From Flammeovirga sp. OC4 (GTDB lineage Bacteria; Bacteroidota; Bacteroidia; Cytophagales; Flammeovirgaceae), in NCBI RefSeq assembly GCF_000812565.1, contig NZ_JTAM01000072.1, positions 1 through 60,678 of the forward strand: a stretch of DNA of 60,678 nt. The letters are read 5' to 3'. Below the pieces are notes generated by a model. The model was not told where the DNA came from. It did no database searches and saw only the letters and a program-made list of their open reading frames with translations. Shown one piece after another: positions 44,537-53,403 of the stretch; the first letter of the stretch is position 1; the number at the start of each line of letters is the position of its first letter. The position numbers and the translations under genes were made by a program.

Positions 44537-45163
44537 ATGGCAGAATTTTTTAGAATCAATGCAGATAATCCCCAAGAGAGGTTGCTCAATCAAGTAGTAA
44601 ATATCTTGAGAAAAGGAGGGTTAATTATATATCCAACAGATACAGTTTACGGTGTAGGGTGTGATCTTATGAATCAAAATGCACTTAAAAAGCTTATCCG
44701 TTTTAAGGGGTTGAAACCAAATAAAATGAATCTTTCTTTTATCTGTTATGACCTTTCAGATATTACAAACTATGTAAAGCATATTGAAACACCTACTTTT
44801 AGGGTATTGAAAAAGGCTTTACCTGGACCTTTTACCTTTATTATGCAAGCGAGTAATTCAGTACCAAAATTGGTCGACTCCAAGAAAAAAGAGGTAGGTA
44901 TTCGTGTTCCAGATCATAATATTCCAAGAGATCTAGTCAATCTATTAGGCAATCCTATTGTTACCACTTCATTAAAAATGAATGATGATATACAAGAATA
45001 TCCTACCGACCCGGAACTTATTTATGAGGAATATGGTCATTTAGTGGATGCTGTTATTGATGGAGGATATGGAAACATTCATTTATCGACAGTAATCAAC
45101 TTAGTTGGCGGAGATTTTGATGTAGTTCGTCAAGGTTTGGGAGACATAGAGGATTATTTATAA
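44537..45163 (+). CDS. YrdC/Sua5-family threonylcarbamoyl-AMP synthase
   Basis: A 208-residue protein. I start at the ATG at 44537; a TTG at 44495 would add 14 unrelated residues. The YrdC fold is shown by 'GGLIIYPTDTVYGVGCDLMN', 'PGPFTFIMQAS', 'VGIRVPDHNI' and 'PIVTTSLKMN'. The family makes threonylcarbamoyl-AMP for the t6A modification of ANN-decoding tRNAs. The 'KKEVGIR' and 'STVINL' segments are intact. The length suits the YciO/YrdC branch without a Sua5 C-terminal domain; the assignment to YciO rather than TsaC is open. Confidence 0.88.
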   Translation: MAEFFRINADNPQERLLNQVVNILRKGGLIIYPTDTVYGVGCDLMNQNALKKLIRFKGLKPNKMNLSFICYDLSDITNYVKHIETPTFRVLKKALPGPFTFIMQASNSVPKLVDSKKKEVGIRVPDHNIPRDLVNLLGNPIVTTSLKMNDDIQEYPTDPELIYEEYGHLVDAVIDGGYGNIHLSTVINLVGGDFDVVRQGLGDIEDYL

Positions 45164-45255
45164 TCAAAATCAGAAGAATTTCAATAAGAAATTATAAAGT
45201 CTGATTATTAGTGCTCAGCTACAGTTAAGACAAAATTTTACTTATTTAATATATC

Positions 45256-46191
45256 ATGAAACGAGTATTAATCACGGGAGCCGCAGGTTTCCTTGGCTCA
45301 CACTTATGTGACAAATTTTTAGCAAATGGTTTCAAAGTTGTAGGAATGGATAATTTCTTAACAGGTAGTGAAGACAATATTTCACACCTTTTCGGAAATC
45401 CAAACTTTGAATTTTACCACCATGATGTAACAAAGTTTGTTCACGTATCTGGTGATTTAGATTACATCTTACATTTTGCTTCTCCAGCAAGCCCAATCGA
45501 CTACTTAGAAATGCCAATTCAAACCCTAAAAGTAGGTTCATTAGCACCTTACAACTTATTAGGTTTGGCAAGAGTGAAAAAAGCACGTTTTATGATCGCA
45601 TCGACCTCTGAGGTATATGGTGATCCTAATGTACACCCTCAGAAGGAAGATTATTGGGGTAATGTAAACCCAATTGGACCAAGAGGCGTATATGATGAAG
45701 CAAAGCGTTTTCAAGAAGCGATTACTATGGGATACCACACATTCCATGGTGTAAATACAGGTATGGTAAGAATCTTCAATACGTATGGTCCTCGTATGCG
45801 TCTGAATGACGGTAGAGCATTACCAGCATTTATGAGTCAGGCATTGAGAGGTGAAGATATTACAGTTTTCGGTGACGGTTCACAAACAAGATCTTTCTGC
45901 TATGTAGATGATTTAGTAGAAGGTATTTATAGATTAACAATGTCTGATTACCATGATCCAGTAAATATTGGTAACCCTCAAGAAATCACTATTAAGGATT
46001 TTGCAGAAGAGATTGTGAAGTTGACGAACTCAGGTTCTAAGATTGTTTATAAAGATCTTCCTAAAGATGATCCAAAACAACGTCAACCAGATATTACAAG
46101 AGCAAGAGAAATTCTAGATTGGGAGCCAAAAGTAGATCGTTCTGAAGGCCTGAAGCGTACTTTGGAATATTTTATGGAAAAAGTGAAGTAG
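45256..46191 (+). CDS. UDP-glucuronate decarboxylase-type NAD-dependent epimerase
   Basis: A 311-residue extended SDR. It has the GxxGxxG motif in 'GAAGFLGSH' (8-16), the catalytic Tyr146 and Lys150 in '[11 protein letters not shown]', and '[15 protein letters not shown]' plus '[16 protein letters not shown]', which are typical of UXS enzymes making UDP-xylose from UDP-glucuronate for surface polysaccharides. No glycan cluster is adjacent. A related dTDP-sugar dehydratase is the main alternative, but the SEVYGDP and 'DGRALPAF' segments favour UXS. Confidence 0.88.
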   Translation: MKRVLITGAAGFLGSHLCDKFLANGFKVVGMDNFLTGSEDNISHLFGNPNFEFYHHDVTKFVHVSGDLDYILHFASPASPIDYLEMPIQTLKVGSLAPYNLLGLARVKKARFMIASTSEVYGDPNVHPQKEDYWGNVNPIGPRGVYDEAKRFQEAITMGYHTFHGVNTGMVRIFNTYGPRMRLNDGRALPAFMSQALRGEDITVFGDGSQTRSFCYVDDLVEGIYRLTMSDYHDPVNIGNPQEITIKDFAEEIVKLTNSGSKIVYKDLPKDDPKQRQPDITRAREILDWEPKVDRSEGLKRTLEYFMEKVK

Positions 46192-46325
46192 TTTTTGACT
46201 TTAAAGTCCATAATACTGTATCTTTAGTTTAGAAAATAGTTTGGAGCATGTTGAATGTATTGTTTTAAAGGACGTTACATAGAGCATGCTCTGAATAGTT
46301 TTTTTATTTTAATCGTTAACGTTTA

Positions 46326-46356
46326 TTTGCTTGAACTAACATTAATGTTATATTTG
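46326..46356 (+). promoter_or_regulatory. Consensus Bacteroidota promoter
   Basis: TTTG (46326-46329), 19-base spacer, TATATTTG (46349-46356): exact matches to the -33 TTTG and -7 TAnnTTTG elements, 28 bases before the ATG of the TerB-like gene. Confidence 0.75.
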
Positions 46357-46384
46357 TCTAGACAAAAACCTCCAATTACAAAAA

Positions 46385-46756
46385 ATGACTAGTGAAGAGA
46401 AAAAAGCTTATCTATTAATCAAATCGGTGATATTCCATTATCACGGACTAGATGAGGATGAACAAGCAATCTTGGAGGAGACTGCCACTAACATTCAAGG
46501 TCATGAAGAATTGGAATGGGCAACGCAGTTTATCGGAGAAGATTATGTCAATGCTTTTGATAGAGCAAAAGATTATCTCTCTGATGTAATGATGGATTTT
46601 CCTCCAGAAACGAGATTAAAATACATACGTCTTGCATGGGATGCCAACAATAGAAAAGGGTATATCAGTGAGATGGAAGCTACTGCTATGCTTAAATTAG
46701 CGAACACTTTGGGTGTCCAAGGTGACTTCTTAGCTTATATTAAGTCTGCGAATTAG
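46385..46756 (+). CDS. Small all-helical protein, TerB-like
   Basis: A 123-residue acidic protein predicted to be entirely helical. 'GYISEMEATAMLKLANTLGV' near the C-terminus and 'LIKSVIFHYHGLDEDEQAIL' near the N-terminus resemble the helical bundle of TerB (tellurite-resistance) domains, though the metal-binding acidic residues are not certain. It has its own promoter and terminator, so it is monocistronic. Function unknown. Confidence 0.6.
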   Translation: MTSEEKKAYLLIKSVIFHYHGLDEDEQAILEETATNIQGHEELEWATQFIGEDYVNAFDRAKDYLSDVMMDFPPETRLKYIRLAWDANNRKGYISEMEATAMLKLANTLGVQGDFLAYIKSAN

Positions 46757-46782
46757 AAAAAAAAGATACTTTTTAGTAGATA

Positions 46783-46820
46783 TGAACCTCTTCTTTATAA
46801 AGGAGAGGTTTTTTTTGTGC
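46783..46820 (+). terminator. Intrinsic terminator after the TerB-like gene
   Basis: ACCTCTTCTTT pairs with AAAGGAGAGGT (one mismatch) around a very short loop, followed by a long T run ending near 46815. Confidence 0.85.
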
Positions 46821-46926
46821 AAATTCGCATAAATATTCGTGAGAATGCAGAAAGTGTTGAAACAGAAGTAATGTTTTTGTACTCAATGACTTCATGTGAT
46901 GCATTGCAAAAGAAAAAGAGAGGAAC

Positions 46927-47652
46927 ATGAATAAGAAAGTTGAATTTCAACATATCGGTAAGATGCCTTATGCTAAAGCATGGGATTACCAAACAGAATT
47001 GTTTGATGCTATTGTTCAAACAAAATTGGAAAATAGAAGGAGAACAGACAGGGGAGAAGAACCAATTGAAACAAAAAATTATTTATTGTTTGTGGAACAC
47101 CCTCATGTTTACACTTTAGGTAAAAGTGGTAAAGAAGAGCACCTTTTGTTGGATCAACAAGGATTGGAAAAGGAGCATGTTGAATTTTTCAAGATTAATA
47201 GAGGTGGAGATATTACTTATCATGGTCCGGGACAGATCGTAGGTTACCCTATTTTGGATCTGGATAATTTCTTTACGGATATACATAAGTACCTTCGCTT
47301 TTTGGAAGAAGCTATTATTCTCACTTTAGCAGATTTCGGTATAAAAGCAGGGCGAATAGATGGTTTAACAGGTGTTTGGATTGGTGAAGATAATGATCCA
47401 AACCCAAGAAAAATATGTGCGATGGGTGTGAAAACAAGCAGATGGGTGACCATGCATGGTTTTGCACTTAATGTTAATGCAGACCTTAAATTCTTTGGTA
47501 ATATTGTTCCTTGTGGTATTTCTGATAAAGCAGTGACTTCTATGGAACAAGAATTAGGTCATGCAGTCAATATGAAAGAAGTGGAAGAGGTATTGAAAAA
47601 TCACCTTGCAACACTTTTTGAAATGGAAATTTTTGAGAACCAAAATCACTAA
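46927..47652 (+). CDS. lipB: Lipoyl(octanoyl) transferase
   Basis: A 241-residue enzyme moving octanoyl groups from ACP to the lipoyl domains of 2-oxoacid dehydrogenases. The active-site motifs are 'RGGDITYHGPGQIVGYPILD', Lys169 in 'AMGVKTSRWVTMHGFALNVN' and Cys196 in 'IVPCGI'. These two residues form the catalytic dyad of the family. aroA starts seven bases later, so the two form an operon. Confidence 0.97.
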   Translation: MNKKVEFQHIGKMPYAKAWDYQTELFDAIVQTKLENRRRTDRGEEPIETKNYLLFVEHPHVYTLGKSGKEEHLLLDQQGLEKEHVEFFKINRGGDITYHGPGQIVGYPILDLDNFFTDIHKYLRFLEEAIILTLADFGIKAGRIDGLTGVWIGEDNDPNPRKICAMGVKTSRWVTMHGFALNVNADLKFFGNIVPCGISDKAVTSMEQELGHAVNMKEVEEVLKNHLATLFEMEIFENQNH

Positions 47653-47659
47653 CAGACAA

Positions 47660-48871
47660 ATGAAAATTTATCACCCTACAAAGAAAGTAAGTTTAGATGT
47701 GCCTTTGGTATCTTCTAAAAGTGAAAGTAACAGAGCGCTGATCATTCAAGCATCTGCAAAAGAGGATATTCAGTTAGATAATATCTCTATGGCTAGGGAC
47801 ACGCAAACTATGATGCGTTTATTGGGTAGCGATGACTTAACTTTGGATGTGTTGGACGCAGGTACAACGATGCGTTTTTTAACAGCTTATGTTACTGCAA
47901 ATAACCGTCAGACAATTATGACGGGTACTCCAAGAATGCAAGAAAGACCTATTGGAATTCTTGTAGATGCATTACGCTCTATTGGTGGAAATATTGATTA
48001 TATGAATAACGAAGGTTATCCTCCACATAAAATAAAGAGTTTTGCTCAAGCTACAGATACAGTAAATATTAGAGGTGATGTTAGTAGCCAATATATTTCT
48101 GCATTGCTTTTAGTCGCTCCTTCACTTCCTCAAGGGTTAAAAATTGTATTGGAAGGAGATGTAAACTCTAAACCTTACATCATGATGACATTAAGCTTGA
48201 TGGAGCGTTTTGGAGTGGAGTATAAATGGGAAGACAATGTAATTACTGTTGCTCCTCAAAACTATAAGAGTGGTGCTTATACCATTGAATCAGATTGGTC
48301 TGGAGCAAGTTATTGGTATAGTATTGTGGCTCTTTCTGAGGAAGCAGAGGTGAAAATCATGAACTTGAGAGAAGATTCTCTACAAGGAGATAAGGCCATT
48401 GTGGAAATTATGGAGCAGTTGGGTGTGAAGAGTACTTTTGAAGCAGATGGTGTTCGCTTAACAAAAACAGCATTAGCAGATAAGTTCTACTATGATTTTA
48501 CACACTGTCCAGATTTAGCACAAACGATCGTTTCTTTAGTAGCTGCTTTAGGGATGGAAGGAAGAATGATTGGCCTTCAGAGTTTAAGGATCAAAGAGAC
48601 TGATAGAATTGCTGCACTTCAAAACGAGATCAAAAAATTAGGATTAGAGATTGAAGTAATTGGTGACGAAGAAATCAGAGTTCCTAAAGGAGGAATCAAG
48701 ATTGAAGGTCAAACAATCGATACATATGATGACCATAGAATGGCAATGGCATTTGCTCCTTTGTCTATTCTTGGAGAATTAGATATTGAAGAGCCAGGCG
48801 TGGTTGCAAAATCATACCCTAGTTATTGGGAAGATTTAAAAAGTGCAGGCTTCGTCATGGAAGGCGAATAG
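47660..48871 (+). CDS. aroA: 3-phosphoshikimate 1-carboxyvinyltransferase (EPSP synthase)
   Basis: A 403-residue enzyme of aromatic amino-acid synthesis. I start at the ATG at 47660; a TTG at 47606 would overlap lipB. Recognisable parts are 'SKSESNRALII' (PEP/S3P binding), 'LDAGTTMRFLTAYV', 'DVSSQYISALLL', 'ESDWSGASYW' and 'RIKETDRIAALQNEIKKLG', plus 'YDDHRMAMAFAPL'. It is somewhat shorter than the usual 425-440 residues, as in other Bacteroidota members. It follows lipB directly. Confidence 0.95.
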   Translation: MKIYHPTKKVSLDVPLVSSKSESNRALIIQASAKEDIQLDNISMARDTQTMMRLLGSDDLTLDVLDAGTTMRFLTAYVTANNRQTIMTGTPRMQERPIGILVDALRSIGGNIDYMNNEGYPPHKIKSFAQATDTVNIRGDVSSQYISALLLVAPSLPQGLKIVLEGDVNSKPYIMMTLSLMERFGVEYKWEDNVITVAPQNYKSGAYTIESDWSGASYWYSIVALSEEAEVKIMNLREDSLQGDKAIVEIMEQLGVKSTFEADGVRLTKTALADKFYYDFTHCPDLAQTIVSLVAALGMEGRMIGLQSLRIKETDRIAALQNEIKKLGLEIEVIGDEEIRVPKGGIKIEGQTIDTYDDHRMAMAFAPLSILGELDIEEPGVVAKSYPSYWEDLKSAGFVMEGE

Positions 48872-48909
48872 TTAGATATAAATCAAGGTGCTCAGATAAA
48901 AATAATAAG

Positions 48910-48950
48910 AATATCAAGGTAAAGTATCATTTACATCAATCTTGATATTA
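48910..48950. terminator. Hairpin after aroA
   Basis: AATATCAAG and CTTGATATT (9 bp) enclose an inner GTAAA/TTTAC pair. There is no proper T run, so termination is uncertain. Confidence 0.4.
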
Positions 48951-49081
48951 GAGGGTAGTTATTCATTATTTTTGAAAGAGTACAACGCATTCAAAATGCA
49001 CTAGAAGTGGTTCTATTCAATTTTTGAAATCAGTGATCACAAAAAATAATAAATGGTTAAATAAATTTTGTCTGAGTACGT

Positions 49082-49654
49082 ATGGAATTAGATGTTAGTT
49101 TCAAAGCAATAGTGTCTGTATCACTTATCCTTTTTTCTGTAATTGATATTGTGGGATCAATTCCGATCATTATCGACTTAAGGGAAAAAGAAGGGAAAAT
49201 TGAATCAGGAAAAGCAACCATTGTAGCAGGAGTTATCATGGTGTTGTTCTTGATTGTAGGTACGCAGATTCTAAGCCTTTTTGGGATTGATGTAAGTTCT
49301 TTTGCAATTGCAGGTGCCATAATCCTTTTCCTTTTAGGAATTGAAATGATATTAGGGATTGTGCTTTTTAGAAGTGAAGCAGATGAAGGAGGTACAGGAT
49401 CAATTGTTCCTTTGGCCTTCCCATTGATTGCAGGAGCAGGAACAATGACAACAATTATCTCATTGAAATCCGAGTATTCTACTTTAAGTATACTTTTAGG
49501 GATTTTCATCAATTTGATATTTGTATATATTGTATTGAAAAGTTCAGGGTGGATTCAAAAGAAGCTAGGGCAAGGAGGTGCCAATATTTTGAGAAAAGTA
49601 TTTGGTATTATCTTATTAGCAATTGCGATTAAGCTCTTCAAAACGAATATATAA
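49082..49654 (+). CDS. MarC-family integral membrane protein
   Basis: A 190-residue protein with six predicted membrane helices in two groups of three. 'LILFSVIDIVGSIPIIIDL' at the start and 'FPLIAGAGTMTTIISLKSEY' in the middle are the MarC (UPF0056) signatures. The family's transport function is not established, and the old link to multiple antibiotic resistance is doubtful. Monocistronic; a REP-like palindrome follows the stop. Confidence 0.9.
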   Translation: MELDVSFKAIVSVSLILFSVIDIVGSIPIIIDLREKEGKIESGKATIVAGVIMVLFLIVGTQILSLFGIDVSSFAIAGAIILFLLGIEMILGIVLFRSEADEGGTGSIVPLAFPLIAGAGTMTTIISLKSEYSTLSILLGIFINLIFVYIVLKSSGWIQKKLGQGGANILRKVFGIILLAIAIKLFKTNI

Positions 49655-49657
49655 TAG

Positions 49658-49683
49658 GTAGGGGTAGACCAATGTGTCTACCC
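49658..49683. repeat. REP-like palindrome, copy 2
   Basis: GTAGGGGTAGACC (49658-49670) with GTCTACCC (49676-49683) matches copy 1 at 37437-37462 except in the loop (CAATGT versus CTACGC). It sits four bases after the marC-type stop codon. Confidence 0.7.
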
Positions 49684-49866
49684 TTTCTCTTTTACAATAA
49701 CTGTATTCAAATTATTATTACGTTTTACTTCATTTCCTCAGCATAGAAGCAAACTGATTAAAGGCATTTTTCAATTAAGGGTGCTGTAGAATTGAAAACT
49801 TCATTTTTTTGCATTAACTTCTATTATCCCTAAAAATGAGATCTATAGAACATCTAATAAGTTTAA

Positions 49867-50703
49867 TTGATGAAACAAACTGTTAAAATGATAGCAGTAG
49901 TATTCATTGGAATTATTACCCCATTTATACTACAAGCTCAAAGTGTATCTAATTTCACTGTCAATCTAGGAAGTACAGCAAAATATGTTCGAGTAGGAGA
50001 AAATTTCACTATTCAAGGTGACAATGCCCAACGATATTTTGTATATCACTTTTCTACAGACTTTATGCCTGCACCTCCACCAATGGTTGAAAATGCAAGT
50101 ACAGGTAACCCAATGATTGTTGATTCTACTTTTGAGGTAAAAGCAAATGAACCGATAGAAATAGCAACAACGGGTCTGTATTTTATTCAAACAGATACGA
50201 CAAGTAGAGATGGAGTAGGTTTTACAGCCATGCCTTCTGATTTTCCTAAATACCGGAAAATGAGAAATATTTATCCTCCTATGGTTTATATTTCTACACA
50301 AAATGAAATGATGTCTTTCAAAACAGGGAAGCGACCAAGGGAGGCATTTGAAAACTTTTGGATCAATGTAGCAGGGTCACCTGATAATGCAAAACGACTG
50401 ATCAAATTGTATTTTGAAAGAGTTTCAGAAGCAAATACACAGTTTTCAGAATATAAAGAAGGTTGGAAAACGGATAGAGGTATAGTTTTTATTATTTTTG
50501 GAGCACCAGATGAAATCTCTAATATAGATGGCGGAATTCGATGGTCTTATGATAGCAACTTAAATCATGGACAGGTAGAATTTGACTTTATTGAAGATAT
50601 TAATCAGTTCACTGGAACGCATTATGTTCTGAAGCGTTCTTATGATTATAAACGTGTGTGGTTTGATACTGTCAAAAAATGGCGTAACGGTACCATCCAA
50701 TAA
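49867..50703 (+). CDS. GWxTD domain-containing secreted protein
   Basis: A 278-residue protein with a signal peptide (about 1-24, 'GIITPFILQAQS'). The C-terminal GWxTD domain has 'YKEGWKTDRGIVFIIFGAPD' and 'RWSYDSNLNHGQVEFDFIED'; it is preceded by 'AFENFWINVAGSPDNAKRLI'. Such domains occur in Bacteroidota secreted proteins of unknown function. It lies 26 bases before hisB, but a functional link is unlikely. Confidence 0.88.
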   Translation: MMKQTVKMIAVVFIGIITPFILQAQSVSNFTVNLGSTAKYVRVGENFTIQGDNAQRYFVYHFSTDFMPAPPPMVENASTGNPMIVDSTFEVKANEPIEIATTGLYFIQTDTTSRDGVGFTAMPSDFPKYRKMRNIYPPMVYISTQNEMMSFKTGKRPREAFENFWINVAGSPDNAKRLIKLYFERVSEANTQFSEYKEGWKTDRGIVFIIFGAPDEISNIDGGIRWSYDSNLNHGQVEFDFIEDINQFTGTHYVLKRSYDYKRVWFDTVKKWRNGTIQ

Positions 50704-50729
50704 CTTTCTAACGAACAACAAACTTTAAG

Positions 50730-51836
50730 ATGAAAAAAGCATTATTTATAGACCGTGATGGGACAATTATTGTTGAACCTCCTGTAGATTATCAGGTAGA
50801 TTCATTGGAAAAACTAGCATTTGTTCCTCAAGCAATCTCTCAATTGCAGAACATTGTAGAAGAATTGGATTATGAATTGGTGATGGTGACCAATCAAGAT
50901 GGACTAGGAACAGATAGCTTTCCAGAAGATACTTTCTGGCCTGCTCAAAATAAAATGTTAGAAACATTAAAAGGAGAAGGCATTGAGTTTGATGATATCT
51001 TAATTGATAAAACATTCGAGCATGAAAAGGCTCCAACAAGAAAACCAAGAACAGGCCTGATGACTAAATACATGTCTGGTGAGTATGACTTGGCAAATTC
51101 TTTTGTAATTGGAGATCGTTTGACAGATGTTGAATTAGCGACAAATTTAGGAGCTAAGGGTATCTTAATCGGTGATGCACAAAAGTCAGATGCTGTTTTA
51201 ACGACAAAATCTTGGAAAGAAATTTATAGTTTCTTGAAGAACTATAAGGCAGGTGGAAGAACCGCTAAGGTGGAAAGAATAACAAATGAGACAAAAATTC
51301 TCATCCAAGTAAATCTTGATGGTACTGGTAAATCAGAGTTATCAACAGGAATTGGTTTCTTTGACCACATGTTGCACCAAGTCGCAAGACACGGTAAAGT
51401 AGATTTGACAGTTAAAGTAGAAGGTGATTTACATATTGATGAGCACCATACTATTGAAGATACAGGTTTAGCAATTGGAGAAGCTTTCAAGCAGGCATTA
51501 GGTGATAAGAGAGGAATTGCAAGATATGGATTCTTTATTGCTCCAATGGATGAGGTATTAGCACAAGTAGCATTAGATTTTTCAGGTAGACCATGGTTTG
51601 TTTGTGATGCTCCTTTGTCTAGAGAAAGAGTTGGAGATTTCCCTGTTGAAATGTTTTCACACTTCTTTAAGTCATTCTCAGATACTTCTGGATGTAATTT
51701 AAACATCAAAACTTCAGGAGATAATGATCACCACATTATTGAAGGTACATTTAAAGCTTTTGCAAAAGCACTAAGAATGGCCATTCAAGTAGAAGAAGGT
51801 AATAATGAAATTCCAAGTACAAAGGGCGTACTTTAA
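50730..51836 (+). CDS. hisB: Bifunctional histidinol-phosphatase / imidazoleglycerol-phosphate dehydratase
   Basis: A 368-residue fusion carrying out steps 6 and 8 of histidine synthesis. The N-terminal HAD phosphatase (about 1-165) has nucleophile Asp8 and Asp10 in '[13 protein letters not shown]'. The C-terminal dehydratase (about 180-368) has its metal-binding motifs '[13 protein letters not shown]', '[18 protein letters not shown]' and '[18 protein letters not shown]'. No other his gene is nearby. A terminator follows. Confidence 0.97.
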   Translation: MKKALFIDRDGTIIVEPPVDYQVDSLEKLAFVPQAISQLQNIVEELDYELVMVTNQDGLGTDSFPEDTFWPAQNKMLETLKGEGIEFDDILIDKTFEHEKAPTRKPRTGLMTKYMSGEYDLANSFVIGDRLTDVELATNLGAKGILIGDAQKSDAVLTTKSWKEIYSFLKNYKAGGRTAKVERITNETKILIQVNLDGTGKSELSTGIGFFDHMLHQVARHGKVDLTVKVEGDLHIDEHHTIEDTGLAIGEAFKQALGDKRGIARYGFFIAPMDEVLAQVALDFSGRPWFVCDAPLSRERVGDFPVEMFSHFFKSFSDTSGCNLNIKTSGDNDHHIIEGTFKAFAKALRMAIQVEEGNNEIPSTKGVL

Positions 51837-51856
51837 AATTTCTTTACGATATTTGA

Positions 51857-51892
51857 GCGGACATTATCATTACGGTAATGTCCGCTTTTTAT
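51857..51892 (+). terminator. Intrinsic terminator after hisB
   Basis: GCGGACATTA (51857-51866) pairs perfectly with TAATGTCCGC (51876-51885), then a T run. The upstream ATG at 51878 that could extend the next gene lies inside this stem and is unlikely to be a start. Confidence 0.9.
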
Positions 51893-51904
51893 TTTTACAA
51901 GGAG

Positions 51905-52459
51905 ATGATCAAAAATATATACACATTATTACTACTGTTTTCACTTTTAAGTATCAACGTATTTGCTCAAGAATTGGAACATAAACCAAGAAAGAGTGAA
52001 ACAGGTTTGGCTACTTATACCATGAAAGATGGTACTTATGTAAAAGTGACGTATGGCAGACCAAAGATGAAATCAGATTTTGATACCAAATTTGGAGTAT
52101 CGGTGCCATGGAGAAAACTTTGGCGTTTTGGAGATGATGATGCTACCGAAATCACGGTGACCGAAGATGTAACATTGGCAGGGCAACCACTTGAGGCCGG
52201 AACATATTCTTTATATGCTATTCCGGATACAGCGGAGTGGACATTAATTGTCAACAAAGCAGTAGGGCAATGGGGAACTTTTAAATATGACCAATCCAAA
52301 GATGTTTTTAGAGTGAAATTACCCTCACTGAATTCATTTAAAATTTTCAGAAAGTTCTCTATCTTCCTTCAAGAAGATGAAGAAGGTTGTAATTTGGTAG
52401 CTATCTGGCAGAGAGTTTCTATTGTAGCTCCAATCAGAAAAGAGGAAGAAAGTGAATGA
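51905..52459 (+). CDS. DUF2911 domain-containing secreted protein
   Basis: A 184-residue protein starting at ATG 51905, where a signal peptide begins ('MIKNIYTLLLLFSLLSINVF' then AQ). DUF2911 follows, with 'VKVTYGRPKMKSDFDTKFG' and 'VPWRKLWRFGDDDATEITV', then 'LEAGTYSLYAIPDTAEWTLI'. This is a common Bacteroidota secreted beta-rich domain of unknown function. An unusually direct AAGGAG touches the ATG, too close to be a proper ribosome-binding site. Confidence 0.9.
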   Translation: MIKNIYTLLLLFSLLSINVFAQELEHKPRKSETGLATYTMKDGTYVKVTYGRPKMKSDFDTKFGVSVPWRKLWRFGDDDATEITVTEDVTLAGQPLEAGTYSLYAIPDTAEWTLIVNKAVGQWGTFKYDQSKDVFRVKLPSLNSFKIFRKFSIFLQEDEEGCNLVAIWQRVSIVAPIRKEEESE

Positions 52460-52606
52460 TTTTCTTTTATTTAATAAAGAAAAGCTAGAACTTTATTATA
52501 AATGTTGGTCATCCAACAGCAAACTACTTCACAAAACTTTCAGGTTATCTTAAATTGTAGTCTCACTATAACATTAAAATGCCTATTTATTAAATGATTT
52601 ACTAGC

Positions 52607-53233
52607 ATGTTTGTACCCTTTTTAAAACGACTTGCCGTTCTAACGATTATCGCTCACATTTCATTTTTTGCATATATAGCATTAGGTTCACTTTATGTAA
52701 AGTGGGCAAACCCCTCTATGTCTATGTTCATGTGTGTGAGGTCTCATTTTGATATCACAAATATTATCACTCCTAAGTTTATTCCAAAAGAAAGTATTCC
52801 AACAGATTTACAAACAGCAATCGTAGGTTTGGATGATCCTTCTTTTAAAATACATAAAGGCTTTTCAATGGAGTCATCTCCTAACACTGCTACTATCTCT
52901 CAAAAAGTAGCGAGAACAATGTTCTTATTTCCACATCAAAATAACCTTGGGTCTTACTTAGAGACCTTGGCAGCTGTTGAAATGGAATTGATATTAGATA
53001 AAAACAGAATATTGGAATTGTACCTCAATTATTCCGAGTGGGGTGACAATATTTACGGTGTTGGTGAAGCCGCAGATTATTATTATAAAAAAGATATTCA
53101 AAATCTTTCAAGAAGACAGAAATTGAAATTAGCTTCTGTACTAGCAAAGCCTCTTGAGGTGGACCCAAGTACTTATGATAAAAATAAAATTGTCGAAGCA
53201 CGTTTTAACCTATTGAATAAGTTAATGGATTAG
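52607..53233 (+). CDS. mtgA: Monofunctional peptidoglycan transglycosylase-like protein (GT51), divergent
   Basis: A 208-residue protein with one N-terminal membrane segment (about 10-30) and a GT51 domain. The order of motifs matches MtgA: 'IPTDLQTAIVGLDDPSFKIH' followed by KGF, 'NTATISQKVARTMFL' and 'ILDKNRILELYLNYSEWGDN' with 'GVGEAADYYYKK'. Two normally invariant residues differ. The catalytic Glu of ED-x-x-F-x-x-H-x-G is Asp76, and the motif usually read GASTITQQ is TATISQK. It may have weak, changed or no glycosyltransferase activity. It is monocistronic and followed by a hairpin. Confidence 0.75.
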   Translation: MFVPFLKRLAVLTIIAHISFFAYIALGSLYVKWANPSMSMFMCVRSHFDITNIITPKFIPKESIPTDLQTAIVGLDDPSFKIHKGFSMESSPNTATISQKVARTMFLFPHQNNLGSYLETLAAVEMELILDKNRILELYLNYSEWGDNIYGVGEAADYYYKKDIQNLSRRQKLKLASVLAKPLEVDPSTYDKNKIVEARFNLLNKLMD

Positions 53234-53307
53234 GTGTTAACTTAAGTTCAATGAAAAATACAATCAGTTGTGTAATGATGAGGACAACTGTACTAAACAT
53301 AAAAATG

Positions 53308-53340
53308 ACGGAGACGTGGTGATTAAAACTACGTCTCCGT
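53308..53340. terminator. Hairpin between the transglycosylase gene and uvrC
   Basis: ACGGAGACGT (53308-53317) pairs perfectly with ACGTCTCCGT (53331-53340). The plus-strand tail is not T-rich, so it is a terminator-like structure of uncertain strength. Confidence 0.6.
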
Positions 53341-53403
53341 TGTGCATTTAATTGATCAATAAATTCCCGTTTTTTATGGAATAGATGATTATATTTAAAA
53401 ATT

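Noticed and set aside
46244-46292. Terminator after the UXS-type gene (GAGCATG with CATGCTC, and the AGAGCATGCTCT palindrome)
   Set aside because: The 7-bp stem has a 34-base loop and the alternative 12-base palindrome has no loop; neither is convincing despite the following T run.
51878-51904. Earlier ATG for the DUF2911 protein
   Set aside because: It lies within the stem of the hisB terminator and would place nine residues before a good signal peptide.
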